DNA of 64,000 nt from an uncultured Clostridia bacterium (GCA_944385055.1 CALWVT010000004.1:1-64000); one strand, 5' to 3'. Numbered from the stretch's first letter, positions 26,633-35,422 are shown. The notes: generated from the sequence alone by a model not told the origin. Numbers and translations: made by a program.

Positions 26633-28282
26633 TCAGATTTCCAGCACAGCCCCCTGCGCGCCGGACGTCACGAGCTTCGCATAGCGCGCAAGGTACCCCG
26701 TGACCGCCTGCTTTTTCGGCTGCCAAACGGCCTTGCGGGCGGCGAGCTCCTCGTCGGAGACGTGCAGCGTAATCGCGTTATTGGGGATGTCGATCTCGAT
26801 CTCGTCGCCCTCTTGTACGAGCGCAATCGGGCCGCCGACGGCCGCTTCCGGCGAAATGTGGCCGATGGCCGCGCCGCGCGTCGCGCCGGAGAAGCGCCCG
26901 TCCGTAATCAGCGCGACGCTCTCGCCTAAGCCGCAGCCCATAATCGCCGAGGTCGGGTTGAGCATCTCGCGCATGCCGGGGCCGCCCTTCGGGCCCTCGT
27001 AGCGGATGACGACAACGTCGTTCGGATGGATGCTGCCGCCGAGGATCGCCTGCATCGCGTCCTCCTCACTCTCGAACACGCGCGCCGGGCCCACATGGTG
27101 CTGCATCGCGTCCGAAACGGCGCTGCGCTTGACGACGCAGCCGTCGGGGGCTAAGTTCCCGCGCAGCACGGCGATGCCGCCGGTCTTGCTGTAGGGGTTC
27201 GAAAGCGGGCGGATCACGTCGGGGTTTTTGTTGACACAGCCCGCGATGTTCTCGCCGACGGTCTTGCCCGTGCACGTGAGCACATCCGTGTGCAAAAGGC
27301 CCGCCTCGGCCAATTCGTTCATCACGGCGTAGACGCCGCCGGCCTCATTCAAGTCCTCGATGTACGTGCGGCCGGCCGGCGCGAGGTGGCACACGTTCGG
27401 CGTGCGCGCGGAGATTTCGTTTATAATGTCAAGATTTAATGTGATGCCGCACTCGTGCGCGATTGCGGGCAGGTGCAGCGCCGAATTCGTGCTGCAGCCC
27501 AACGCCATATCGACGGTCAACGCGTTTTCGAACGCCTCTTTCGTCAGAATATCGCGCGGGCGGATATTGTTCTTTAAAAGCTCCATGACCTGCATGCCGG
27601 CCCGCTTCGCGAGCTGCAGGCGCGCCGAATAGACGGCCGGGATCGTGCCGTTGCCCTGTAAGCCCATGCCGAGCACTTCCGTCAAGCAGTTCATCGAATT
27701 TGCCGTATACATGCCCGAGCAGGAGCCGCACGTCGGGCACGTGTTGCACTCGTACTCGTCGAGCGTTTCCTTGTCGATCTTCCCGGCCGCATACGCGCCG
27801 ACGGCCTCGCTCGCGCTCGAGAAGCTCGTCTTCTGCCCGTGCACGCGCCCGGCGAGCATCGGGCCGCCGCTGACAAAGATGGCCGGCAGGTTTAACCGCG
27901 CCGCCGCCATCAAAAGGCCCGGCACGTTTTTGTCGCAGTTCGGCACGAGCACGAGCGCGTCGAACGCGTGCGCAATCGCCATGGCCTCGGTCGAATCCGC
28001 GATCAGCTCGCGCGTGACGAGGCTGTACTTCATGCCGCGGTGGCCCATCGCGAGGCCGTCGCACACGGCAATGGCCGGGAACACAAGCGGCGTGCCGCCC
28101 GCCATCGAAACGCCGGTCTTCACCGCCTGCACGACCTTGTCGATATTCATGTGGCCGGGCACAACTTCATTATACGAACTGACCACGCCGATTAACGGCC
28201 GGTCGATCTCCTCATTCGTCAGCCCCAGCGCGTGCAGCAGCGCACGCTTGGGCACGTCCTTCCGGATTGCGTCACTATTCAT
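26633..28282 (-). CDS. ilvD: Dihydroxy-acid dehydratase IlvD
   Basis: Fe-S dependent dehydration of 2,3-dihydroxy-isovalerate and -methylvalerate, the third common step of valine, isoleucine and leucine (and pantothenate precursor) synthesis. The 549-residue protein has the cluster cysteines in [10 protein letters not shown] and [41 protein letters not shown] near the N-terminus, [13 protein letters not shown] and [16 protein letters not shown] in the C-terminal half. The first cluster motif reads CDKNVPG instead of the commoner CDKxxPGM form. No other ilv/leu genes are in the window. It has a perfect consensus promoter. Confidence 0.95.
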   Translation of the reverse strand: MNSDAIRKDVPKRALLHALGLTNEEIDRPLIGVVSSYNEVVPGHMNIDKVVQAVKTGVSMAGGTPLVFPAIAVCDGLAMGHRGMKYSLVTRELIADSTEAMAIAHAFDALVLVPNCDKNVPGLLMAAARLNLPAIFVSGGPMLAGRVHGQKTSFSSASEAVGAYAAGKIDKETLDEYECNTCPTCGSCSGMYTANSMNCLTEVLGMGLQGNGTIPAVYSARLQLAKRAGMQVMELLKNNIRPRDILTKEAFENALTVDMALGCSTNSALHLPAIAHECGITLNLDIINEISARTPNVCHLAPAGRTYIEDLNEAGGVYAVMNELAEAGLLHTDVLTCTGKTVGENIAGCVNKNPDVIRPLSNPYSKTGGIAVLRGNLAPDGCVVKRSAVSDAMQHHVGPARVFESEEDAMQAILGGSIHPNDVVVIRYEGPKGGPGMREMLNPTSAIMGCGLGESVALITDGRFSGATRGAAIGHISPEAAVGGPIALVQEGDEIEIDIPNNAITLHVSDEELAARKAVWQPKKQAVTGYLARYAKLVTSGAQGAVLEI

Positions 28283-28377
28283 GCGGATTCCTCCCTTTTT
28301 GCGGCGCGCCCCCGCTTTCGCCGCCGGCCGGCGGGAAGGCGGCCGGGCCGCGCACCGTTTTCCTGCATTATTTTTTT

Positions 28378-28406
28378 ATTATACTGGAATCCCCATAGCG
28401 TGTCAA
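28378..28406 (-). promoter_or_regulatory. Consensus sigma-A promoter of ilvD
   Basis: Minus strand: TTGACA (28401-28406), 17-bp spacer, TATAAT (28378-28383); full consensus. The leader of about 90 nt before ilvD is GC-rich with potential to fold (CGGCCGG...CCGGCCG) but shows no recognisable T-box. Confidence 0.9.
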
Positions 28407-28454
28407 ACCCCTGTCAAAAGTTTCCGCCGCCTTTTCGCAGACGCGCAAAGCGCC

Positions 28455-28512
28455 AAAAAGCCCGCCTTCCGGACCCCTCCAGGTAAGGAGACGGGGCCGG
28501 AAAGCGGGCCTT
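28455..28512 (-). terminator. Terminator of spo0A
   Basis: A long stem (about 28458-28472 against 28497-28512) followed on the minus strand by CTTTTTGG, directly after spo0A. Confidence 0.82.
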
Positions 28513-28532
28513 CGGAACGCCGGGTACGGGGC

Positions 28533-29285
28533 TTAACCGGCCGTGCGCATGTGCAGGCGCAGGCGGTCGGAAATCATCGCGATAAATTCCGAATTCGTCG
28601 GCTTGCCGCGCGTGTTGTGGATCGTATAGCCGAAATAGGAATTGAGCACATCCACATCCCCGCGGTCCCACGCGACCTCGATGGCGTGGCGGATCGCGCG
28701 CTCGACGCGCGAAGGCGTCGTCTCATACTTCTTGGCAACGCCCGGGTAGAGCCGCTTTGTGACGGCGTTGATGATATCCGGGTCCTCAATCGCCATTAAA
28801 ATCGAGTCGCGCAGGTAGTGGTAGCCCTTGATATGCGCGGGCACCCCGATCTGGTGCAAAATCTCCGTGACCTGCACCTCCAGGGAATCGCCTGGCGCCG
28901 GCATCGGCTTTTCCGCGCTTTGCAGCTGGCGGATGCGGTCGATCAGCGCTTTCGTCGGGTAGGGCTGAATCGCAAAATAGCCCGCGCCCGCCGAAAGGAC
29001 CTCGCGCTCCAACGTGGGGCTTGTAAAATTGCTCTCGACGATAAACAGCGGAAGGGCCGCCCCCTCCTCCCGCAGCGTGTGCAGCACGCCGACCGCGTCG
29101 AGCCCCGGCATGAAGATCGGCGCCAAAACGGCGTCCGGTTTCTGGCTGCGGATATGCTCCAAAAGGAGGTTCCCGTCTTTTGGCGTATAGGTGACGCGCA
29201 CACCGTTTTCCTCGAAAATGGCGGCGTTTTCTCTTTGATAATCCGGGTTGTCATTTGCAATCATAAGTCTGACGCTGTTTTCCAT
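28533..29285 (-). CDS. spo0A: Sporulation master regulator Spo0A with a degenerate receiver domain
   Basis: The 250-residue protein has a canonical Spo0A C-terminal DNA-binding effector domain (from about residue 135: [24 protein letters not shown]..., [16 protein letters not shown]-type helix, [18 protein letters not shown]). Its N-terminal receiver aligns without gaps to Bacillus Spo0A but lacks the phosphorylation machinery: the accepting Asp is Pro56 ([15 protein letters not shown]), the first acidic-pocket Asp is Asn11 (ANDNPD), the conserved Thr position is Glu84, and the conserved Lys is Gln107 (FAIQPYP). It lies directly downstream of spoIVB as in Bacillus, with its own promoter. The flanking conserved residues rule out a frameshift. 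It may be constitutively active or controlled by another ligand or partner; a second, normal Spo0A elsewhere cannot be excluded. Confidence 0.93.
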   Translation of the reverse strand: MENSVRLMIANDNPDYQRENAAIFEENGVRVTYTPKDGNLLLEHIRSQKPDAVLAPIFMPGLDAVGVLHTLREEGAALPLFIVESNFTSPTLEREVLSAGAGYFAIQPYPTKALIDRIRQLQSAEKPMPAPGDSLEVQVTEILHQIGVPAHIKGYHYLRDSILMAIEDPDIINAVTKRLYPGVAKKYETTPSRVERAIRHAIEVAWDRGDVDVLNSYFGYTIHNTRGKPTNSEFIAMISDRLRLHMRTAG

Positions 29286-29316
29286 ATTTAGTCCCCCTTA
29301 GTGAATCTCTGCGAAT

Positions 29317-29345
29317 ATATTACCATATATTGGGTCAAATGGCAA
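29317..29345 (-). promoter_or_regulatory. Promoter of spo0A
   Basis: Minus strand: TTGCCA (29340-29345), 17-bp spacer, TAATAT (29317-29322). Just upstream, between spoIVB and this promoter, is a 9-bp inverted repeat TTGATTTTT/AAAAATCAA (29355-29363, 29378-29386). No clear Spo0A box (TTGTCGAA) is visible. Confidence 0.55.
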
Positions 29346-29398
29346 TACAAGATTTTGATTTTTTCAAGTTTTCGGGGAAAAATCAAGAAAGGAAACCG

Positions 29399-30448
29399 TC
29401 AGGCCGCAGCCGGATGCGTCAAAGCCATTTCATTTTTGACCATATACGCCGCCAAAATGCCATATCCGCGTTTCGGGTCGCTGACGAACACATGCGTCAC
29501 GGCGCCGACCAAGCGCCCGTCCTGCACGATTGGGCTGCCGGACATCCCCTGCAAAATGCCGCCGGCCTCTTTTAAGAGCTTCTCGTCGGTAATGCGCAGC
29601 ACCAGGTTCCGGCTTTCGGCGGAATACAAATCGACCAGATCGATCCTTGCGTCGTAAAAGGCGGGTTCGCTGCCTTCGAGCGTACACAGAATCTGCACCG
29701 GACCCGTGTGCACGTCCGCGGCGGGGCAGACCTCCATCTGCGTGCCGGAAAGCGGCGCGGCGGCGGTCCCGTACACCCCCTGGGCCGTATTCGCCAGCAA
29801 ATCGCCCAGCGGCGTGTCCGACGAAAAATAGCCGTGCAGTTCCCCGGGCGTGCCGCTGACCCCTTTTTGGAACCCGTGCACCGTAACCGGCACGATGTCC
29901 CCTTCGCCGAGCGGCACGAGGGCGCCGGTGTCCGGGTCCGTCACGCCGTGGCCGAGGCCCGCGAAGCCGCCGGTCTGCGGGTCGTAAAAGGTCAGCGTCC
30001 CCACGCCGGCGGCACTGTCGCGCACCCAAAGGCCGGCGCGCCACACGCCGCCGCTCGCGACGGGCGTCAAGGAAAGGGAAAGGGCCTGTTCGCCGCGGCG
30101 CACGGAGAGGGACAGCGCCGCCCCGCCGCTGTGCTCGATGCAGGCGGCAATCTCGCCGTTGCTCGAAACCTTTGTGCCGTCGACGGCCTCGATCACGTCG
30201 CCGACCTGTATCCCCGCTTCGCCCGCGGGGTCCTCTAAGCCCGCCTGCGTCGTGACCTGTGCGGTCCCGACGACGACCACGCCGTCCGTAAAGAGCTTCA
30301 GCCCAAAGGGCTGCCCGCTGACGAGCACCTGCGGCATCTGCTGCGCGGCGGCCGGCACTTCTAAGGGCCGCTCCACCGCGCCGGCAAGCGGCAGCGCCAG
30401 CACACAGCAGAGGACTGCCGTCAAAAAACGTCCTGCGCGTCTTTTCAA
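29399..30448 (-). CDS. spoIVB: SpoIVB serine peptidase
   Basis: Forespore-secreted PDZ-type serine protease that cleaves SpoIVFA and so triggers pro-sigma-K processing in the mother cell. The 349-residue precursor has an N-terminal signal/anchor (FLTAVLCCVLALPLAGA), a PDZ domain (AGIQVGDVIEAVDGTKVSSNGEIAACIE), the catalytic His in GLGHGVTD and nucleophile Ser in GGILQGMSGSPIVQDGRLVGAVTHVFV. A GTG at 30457 is embedded in the Shine-Dalgarno AGGAGGTG, while the in-frame TTG at 30448 has an 8-nt spacer and is the likely start. It precedes spo0A, the classical gene order. Confidence 0.93.
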   Translation of the reverse strand: MKRRAGRFLTAVLCCVLALPLAGAVERPLEVPAAAQQMPQVLVSGQPFGLKLFTDGVVVVGTAQVTTQAGLEDPAGEAGIQVGDVIEAVDGTKVSSNGEIAACIEHSGGAALSLSVRRGEQALSLSLTPVASGGVWRAGLWVRDSAAGVGTLTFYDPQTGGFAGLGHGVTDPDTGALVPLGEGDIVPVTVHGFQKGVSGTPGELHGYFSSDTPLGDLLANTAQGVYGTAAAPLSGTQMEVCPAADVHTGPVQILCTLEGSEPAFYDARIDLVDLYSAESRNLVLRITDEKLLKEAGGILQGMSGSPIVQDGRLVGAVTHVFVSDPKRGYGILAAYMVKNEMALTHPAAA

Positions 30449-30617
30449 ATGGTTCACCTCCTTCCCGCGCCGTTACTTTGCCACGGGAGAAGGCTTTTAT
30501 ATTTGGAAAATAGAAGCGCGCTTTCTGCATTTTGGAGCGAAATGCGCCGCGGAAAGACCGTTTTTGCGCTGCCGGCGGGCCCGCGCCCCGATTTCCAACC
30601 GGCAGGATTAGAAAAAG

Positions 30618-30665
30618 AAAGCAAAAGGAAAAGCCGCCCTTTTCCCACTTGAAAAGGAGCGGCTT
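30618..30665 (-). terminator. Terminator downstream of the small membrane protein gene
   Basis: Minus strand stem AAGCCGC-TCCTTTT / AAAAGGG-CGGCTT (about 30631-30665) followed by TTTTCCTTTT. It lies 115 bp beyond the stop at 30780. The rest of the 330-bp spacer 30449-30779 contains no supported gene. Confidence 0.7.
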
Positions 30666-30779
30666 CTCCAGATCTTTGCAGATCCTCTTTTGTATGTACG
30701 GTTTCAGTGTTCAGCGGATCTATCCATTGATCGAGTGTATTTTGCGCGTTTTTATGAAAAAAAGACTTATTTTTAAAAT

Positions 30780-31043
30780 TCAGTGGAACGGGTCAAACGC
30801 CTCGTCGCGGTGGGAGCTGCCGAAATCGACCGGCAGGCTCGGGCGGCGGTGGCGCGGCCGGTAAAACAGCGTGACGGCCCCCGCGGCAATCCCGACTAAC
30901 ATCACGAGCAAAAAGCCCAAAAAGTTTTCCGGCGTGTTGGCCGCCGCACCGTCCGCCGCTGCCGCCGGCAGCGGGAATGCCAGGACCCCCGCGGCCGCCG
31001 CCAAAAGCACGCGCACACGCCCAAACCGTTTTGCCTTCTTCAT
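30780..31043 (-). CDS. Small secreted/membrane protein, unknown function
   Basis: An 87-residue protein: basic N-terminus (MKKAKRFGRVR), a signal-peptide-like hydrophobic stretch ending PAAAADG (probable cleavage), a short linker, a transmembrane helix (FLGFLLVMLVGIAAGAVTLFY) and a basic/acidic cytosolic tail. ATG at 31043 has AGGAGGAG 6 nt upstream. No family is recognised. It sits between murF and spoIVB; its upstream region carries TTAC repeats at about 11-bp spacing that look like a response-regulator site. Real gene status rests on the good start site and topology. Confidence 0.55.
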   Translation of the reverse strand: MKKAKRFGRVRVLLAAAAGVLAFPLPAAAADGAAANTPENFLGFLLVMLVGIAAGAVTLFYRPRHRRPSLPVDFGSSHRDEAFDPFH

Positions 31044-31081
31044 CTTCGACTCCTCCTTCACGCCGGATGCAACCGAAAGCA

Positions 31082-31117
31082 TTACGAAATCATTACAATC
31101 GTTACAATCCGGTTACA
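31082..31117. repeat. Four TTAC direct repeats upstream of the small membrane protein gene
   Basis: TTACGA, TTACAA, TTACAA and TTACAT begin at 31082, 31093, 31102 and 31113 (spacing 11, 9, 11), the layout of an OmpR/PhoB-type response-regulator site. They overlap a weak minus-strand promoter TTGTAA-17-TAATGC. Confidence 0.45.
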
Positions 31118-31146
31118 TCTTAACACAGGCGGCGTGAAAAAGCAAG

Positions 31147-31171
31147 GAAAAACCGAAAAAAGCGGCGGTTT
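31147..31171 (-). terminator. Weak terminator after murF
   Basis: Minus strand AAACCG/CGGTTT stem followed by TTCC, 26 bp beyond the murF stop. Confidence 0.45.
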
Positions 31172-31196
31172 CACCTAGATTTTCAGACGGGGCGGC

Positions 31197-32558
31197 TCAA
31201 AGTGCCAGCAATTTGCTCACAATTTCGTCCATATGCATCCCGCGGGAGCCCTTGACGAGCACGACGTCGCCGGGCGTCAGAAGGCTCTCAAGGTAAGCGG
31301 CGGCGGGTTCATTTTCCGTAAAATGGCGGCACGAAAGGTCCGGGGCGACGTGTTTGGCGCCCTCCTCGATGGCGGCCGCCTGCGGGCCGACGGTCACGAG
31401 CACATCGACGCCGGCCTTCGCCGCGTGTTCGCCGCAGGAGACGTGCGCCGCGTGGGAAAATTCCCCGAGCTCAAGCATATCCGCGAGCACGGCAATGTGG
31501 CGGCCCGGGTAGGCGCACAGCACATCGACGCTGCCGCGCATCGCGTCGGGGCTCGCGTTGTAGGAGTCGTCGATCAGCGTGATGCCGCCGAAGCGGTAGA
31601 CCTGCTGGCGCATGGCCAGCGGCTGGTACGACGAAAGCCGCGCGGCGGCCGCCCTTAGGTCTACATGCAAGAGGTCCGCCATCGCGAGGGCCGACAGCGC
31701 GTTAATGACCTGGTACTCCCCAAAAACCGGCAGATGGACCGGCACACGGACGCCGGGGCAGCACGCGACAAAGTCCATGCCGTCCTCGTTCATCACAAGG
31801 TCGCGCGCGTAGTAGTCGCACGTGCTGTGCAGGCCGACGAGCACCGCGCGGTAGGGCAGCTGCGCCGGGAGTTCGCGCAGCATCTGGTCTTCGCCGTTTA
31901 AGACGACGGCGGAATCCGGGCCGAATTTGTCGAGGATATGCGCCTTCTCGCGCAGGATATTCTCCTGCGTATGGAGGTTTTCAATGTGGGAAATGCCGAT
32001 ATTCGTCATCACGGCGTACTGCGGCGCCACGATGTCCGCAAGCCTCGCCATCTCGCCGAACTGGCTCATGCCCATCTCCACGACGGCCGCCTCGACGGTT
32101 TCGTCGAGCTGGAACATCGTCAGCGGCACGCCGATCTGGCTGTTCTGGTTGCCCTGCGTCTTCATGACGCGCTTGCCCGCCGAAAGGGCCAGGGCGACCA
32201 TTTCCTTCGTCGTCGTCTTCCCGACGCTGCCCGTGATGCCGACAATCGGGATCGAAAACCGCGCGCGGTACGCCTTGGCGAGCGCCTGCAGCGCCTTTTC
32301 GGTGTCCTCGACGGCAATCCACGCGTGGGTGTCCTGCATCGCGGTGTGTTCCTGCGTCAAAACCGCCGCGGCGCCCGCTTCGAGCGTGGCGGGGATAAAC
32401 AGGTGCGCGTCCACGCGCTCCCCGCGGATCGGCACAAACAAGGCGCCCGGCTCCACCTGGCGGCTGTCCGTCGTCACCTGCGTGACCTGCGTTTTCGGGT
32501 CGCCGCAGAGGAGCTTGCCCCCGCAGGCCTTCACAATTTCAGAAACGGTCATCAGCAT
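31197..32558 (-). CDS. murF: UDP-MurNAc-tripeptide-D-Ala-D-Ala ligase MurF
   Basis: Adds D-Ala-D-Ala to the UDP-MurNAc tripeptide, the last cytoplasmic amino-acid ligation in peptidoglycan synthesis. The 453-residue Mur ligase shows TTDSRQVEPGALFVPIRGERVDAHLF, the P-loop GITGSVGKTTTKEMV, TQGNQNSQIGVPLT, EMGMSQFGEM, the NIGISHIENL His and the C-terminal DSYNASPDAMRGSVDVL. It follows murE on the same strand after 131 bp that contain a strong terminator-like hairpin and TTTACAT repeats, so it may be separately controlled. Confidence 0.95.
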   Translation of the reverse strand: MLMTVSEIVKACGGKLLCGDPKTQVTQVTTDSRQVEPGALFVPIRGERVDAHLFIPATLEAGAAAVLTQEHTAMQDTHAWIAVEDTEKALQALAKAYRARFSIPIVGITGSVGKTTTKEMVALALSAGKRVMKTQGNQNSQIGVPLTMFQLDETVEAAVVEMGMSQFGEMARLADIVAPQYAVMTNIGISHIENLHTQENILREKAHILDKFGPDSAVVLNGEDQMLRELPAQLPYRAVLVGLHSTCDYYARDLVMNEDGMDFVACCPGVRVPVHLPVFGEYQVINALSALAMADLLHVDLRAAAARLSSYQPLAMRQQVYRFGGITLIDDSYNASPDAMRGSVDVLCAYPGRHIAVLADMLELGEFSHAAHVSCGEHAAKAGVDVLVTVGPQAAAIEEGAKHVAPDLSCRHFTENEPAAAYLESLLTPGDVVLVKGSRGMHMDEIVSKLLAL

Positions 32559-32591
32559 CTCGGATTCCTCCTATTTTCATCGCATCCTGCG

Positions 32592-32629
32592 CACAAAAAC
32601 CGGCGCGGCAGAACCTGCGGCGCCGGTTT
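32592..32629 (-). terminator. Terminator-like hairpin between murE and murF
   Basis: AAACCGGCGC (32597-32606) pairs with GCGCCGGTTT (32620-32629); on the minus strand TTTTTGTG follows. No promoter is evident in the 38 bp left before murF, so this may act as an attenuator. Confidence 0.7.
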
Positions 32630-32650
32630 CATTCGGACGTATTCTGCGGG

Positions 32651-32672
32651 TTTACATAATCGATTTACATAA
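32651..32672. repeat. TTTACATAA direct repeats after murE
   Basis: TTTACATAA occurs at 32651-32659 and 32664-32672 (13-bp spacing), followed by looser TTACAG and TACAT. They resemble the TTAC repeats at 31082-31117. Confidence 0.4.
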
Positions 32673-32689
32673 ATTTCTTACAGGATACA

Positions 32690-34192
32690 TCATTTTTCTG
32701 GGTTTGTAAAGGGCGCGGGCTCGCTTTTTGCGAGGTCCGAAAGCACGTCGCGCACGATTTCGCGCTCGTCCATGTGATACTTGACACCCTTGATTTCCTG
32801 GTAGTCCTCGTGGCCCTTGCCGGCCAGGACGATCACATCGCCGGGCTTCGCGTTTTCGATGCACCAGCGGATGGCCTTGCGGCGGTTCGGGATGACAAGG
32901 TAGCTGCCTTCGGTCTTATTGAGCCCGACTTCGATGTCCGCGATGATGTCGTGGACGCTCTCAAAGCGGGAATTGTCCTCCGTGACGACGGAGAGGTCGG
33001 CCATGCGGCCGGAAATCTCGCCCATCTCGTAGCGGCGGACCTTCGGGCGGTTGCCGCCCGCGCCGAACAGGCAGATTAAACGCTTCGGGTGGTAGGCACG
33101 CAAAGTCGAGAGGATGTTCTCCATGCTCACGGCGTTGTGGGCGTAGTCGATTAACAGCGTATACGGCCCCGGCACCGGCACGCGCTCGACGCGGCCCTTG
33201 ACCTTGACCGTGTCAAGGCCCTCTAAGACCGCTTCCATCGGGACGCCGAACTGCGCGCACACGGCAATCGCGCCCAGCGCGTTATATACGTTAAAATGGC
33301 CCGGAATATCGACCTCGACGCGGCCGTGATACGGCGCCGAATGGACGTCAAACGCGACGCCCAAATACCCCGGCCGGCTTAACAGCGCGTCGTTTTCCGC
33401 GCGGAACGCCGCATCCTTCGAAAAGCCGTAGAAGACAAGCGGGCACGTGTGGCCCTTCACGATGCCTTCCCAGTTCGGGTCGTCGAGGTTGATAATCCCA
33501 AGCCGCGACTTTTGGAACAGCATCGCCTTGCACGCCATGTATTCGGCCATGTCCTTGTGCTCGACGCCGCCGATATGGTCCTCGCTGAAATTCGTAAACA
33601 GGCCGATGTCGAACGTAAAGCCGTCGACGCGGTGGTCGCGCAGGCCAATCGAGCTCGCCTCGAGCACGCACGCCTTGCAGCCGGCGTCGGCCATCTCGCG
33701 CATGGCCTTCTGGATCTCAAAGGATTCGGGCGTCGTGTTCGCGTTCGGCGTCATCGTATCGCCGATAACCGTGCCGATCGTGCCGATGATGCCGGTTTTG
33801 ATCCCCGCGGCCTCCAAGATGGAGCGGATCATATACGTCGTGGTCGTCTTCCCCTTCGTGCCGGTCACGCCGACGACCGTAAGTGCTTCGGCCGGATGGC
33901 CGAACCATGCGGCCGAAAGCGATGCGAGCGCCTCGCGCGTATCCTTGACCCGCACGACCGCGCAGGGCACCGGCTCTATATCCTGCTGCACGACGACGGC
34001 GGCGGCCCCCGCGGCCGCGGCGGCGCCGGCAAATTGGTGGCTGTCTAAATTGGTGCCCTTTAAGCACAGAAAAACGCTGCCGGGCTGCACCTTGCGGGAA
34101 TCGTACACAAGCCCCGTCACTTCGCGGTCCGTCTCCCCTATAACCTCACAGGGAATGCCTTTTAACAGTTCGGAAAGCAGCAAATTTTTCAC
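32690..34192 (-). CDS. murE: UDP-MurNAc-tripeptide synthetase MurE
   Basis: Adds the third residue to UDP-MurNAc-L-Ala-D-Glu. The 500-residue ligase has DSRKVQPGSVFLCLKGTNLDSHQF, the P-loop GVTGTKGKTTTTYM, NTTPESFEIQKAMREM, the carbamylated-lysine region and, in the C-terminal domain, TEDNSRFES. In meso-diaminopimelate enzymes this site reads DNPR, with Arg contacting the DAP carboxylate; here Arg is kept but Pro is Ser, so DAP specificity is likely but the motif is atypical. The start is a GTG that overlaps the stop of the upstream glycosyltransferase by 4 nt, giving a coupled GT2-GT4-murE unit. Confidence 0.94.
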   Translation of the reverse strand: MKNLLLSELLKGIPCEVIGETDREVTGLVYDSRKVQPGSVFLCLKGTNLDSHQFAGAAAAAGAAAVVVQQDIEPVPCAVVRVKDTREALASLSAAWFGHPAEALTVVGVTGTKGKTTTTYMIRSILEAAGIKTGIIGTIGTVIGDTMTPNANTTPESFEIQKAMREMADAGCKACVLEASSIGLRDHRVDGFTFDIGLFTNFSEDHIGGVEHKDMAEYMACKAMLFQKSRLGIINLDDPNWEGIVKGHTCPLVFYGFSKDAAFRAENDALLSRPGYLGVAFDVHSAPYHGRVEVDIPGHFNVYNALGAIAVCAQFGVPMEAVLEGLDTVKVKGRVERVPVPGPYTLLIDYAHNAVSMENILSTLRAYHPKRLICLFGAGGNRPKVRRYEMGEISGRMADLSVVTEDNSRFESVHDIIADIEVGLNKTEGSYLVIPNRRKAIRWCIENAKPGDVIVLAGKGHEDYQEIKGVKYHMDEREIVRDVLSDLAKSEPAPFTNPEK

Positions 34193-35412
34193 CCTTTCTG
34201 CCCTCGCGCCGGAACCCCCGCGGCGGGGCCCTCCAAAAGCGCGTAGAGCTTTTCGATTTCTTCTGTATTCGATAAATCACACCGCGAAAGCGTTTCCTGC
34301 AGCCGTTCGCGCAGGGCTTTGTCCTGCAAAAGGCGCGAAAGGCCGTGTTCGATGCCTTCGGGGGTCATCGGGACAATCAGCCCCGTCTTTTCGTTTTCGA
34401 TCTGGTCCTTGGCCGTCGAAAAATCCGTCAAAAGGATGGGCTTGCAAAGCGCCATCGCCTCGTCGACGGCAATGCTCTTCCCCTCAAAGCGCGACGGCTG
34501 CAAGTAGACGTCGCACGCGCGCAGGTACGGGTACGGGTTCGCGCGCTCGCCTAAAAACACGACGTCTTTTGAAATCCCGAGGCTTTCCGCCTGCGCCCGC
34601 AGCGCGGCCTCCTCGGGGCCGACGCCGATAATGTACCAGCGAAACGAAAGCCCCGCCCGGCGCAGCGCCGCGACGGCCGGCATCGCGAGGTCTAAGCCCT
34701 TCTGCTCGGAAAGCCGTGCGATTGAGAGCACGCGCAGGCCGGAAAAGTCGTCGCCGAAGTCCGGGGTTTCCTCCGCCATCCCGCGCAGAAGCGGCGGCGA
34801 GAGCAGATTATATTGTACGTGGAATTTCTCGCGCATTTGCGGGAAATTCGCGATTAACGCCTCCCTGCACGATTCGGACACCGTGCAGACCGCGTCGAGT
34901 TTCTGAAAATACGGCGCGTCGAACGCCCGATAAAGGCCCATCGCCGTGTAATCGCCGTGGATAAACCCGATTTTCCGCTTGGCCTTCACGAAGTCGACGC
35001 AGTAATAGATCGGCTGGCCCTCCATGTAGGCGACCGCCGCATCGTAGACGTTCGGGTTCCTGCGCACGGCGCGGCGCTCGGCCTTCCACATCTTGCCGAG
35101 CCGCTCGCCCATCGTGCCGTGCAGGCCCGCAAGCGTGACCCGCGCGCGGCAGAAGGCCGTCTTCCACTGCCCCTGCTTTAACAAAGCCGGCAGGGCTTCG
35201 CGGATGTTGCGCTTATAGACCTGCGGGAAGAGCGGCGGCAGCAGATGGACCTTTTCCGGCACGCGCGGCAGAAACAGGCCGTCGTTTGCGAAAAGCTGCA
35301 GATCCACGTCGTAACGCGTGTAGTCAAACAGCGACAACAGCGTCACGAGGCTTTTCTCGATGCCGCCGCTGTGCAGGCTGTAATTGCAAAACAGGATTTT
35401 CTTTTTGGCCAT
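34189..35412 (-). CDS. Glycosyltransferase family 4
   Basis: A 407-residue retaining GT-B glycosyltransferase. The N-terminal domain opens with ILFCNYSLHSGGIEKSLVTLLSLF (acceptor-side glycine loop); the C-terminal donor domain has LSIARLSEQKGLDLAMPAVAAL, VGPEEAALRAQAESLG, and the EX7E-type segment QPSRFEGKSIAVDEAMALCKPILLT with its two glutamates. No membrane segment is seen, so it acts at the cytosolic membrane face. It lies 10 bp after a GT2 gene and overlaps murE, so it probably builds a cell-envelope polysaccharide or teichoic-acid-like glycan. Sugar specificity is unknown. Confidence 0.88.
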   Translation of the reverse strand: MAKKKILFCNYSLHSGGIEKSLVTLLSLFDYTRYDVDLQLFANDGLFLPRVPEKVHLLPPLFPQVYKRNIREALPALLKQGQWKTAFCRARVTLAGLHGTMGERLGKMWKAERRAVRRNPNVYDAAVAYMEGQPIYYCVDFVKAKRKIGFIHGDYTAMGLYRAFDAPYFQKLDAVCTVSESCREALIANFPQMREKFHVQYNLLSPPLLRGMAEETPDFGDDFSGLRVLSIARLSEQKGLDLAMPAVAALRRAGLSFRWYIIGVGPEEAALRAQAESLGISKDVVFLGERANPYPYLRACDVYLQPSRFEGKSIAVDEAMALCKPILLTDFSTAKDQIENEKTGLIVPMTPEGIEHGLSRLLQDKALRERLQETLSRCDLSNTEEIEKLYALLEGPAAGVPARGQKG

Positions 35413-35422
35413 GGCGCTCCCC

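Noticed and set aside
28533-29285. Explaining the odd Spo0A receiver as a frameshift or pseudogene
   Set aside because: Conserved residues on both sides of each changed position stay in register (PD...MP-LD, LRE, GYF, IRQ), and the reading frame is intact to the effector domain.
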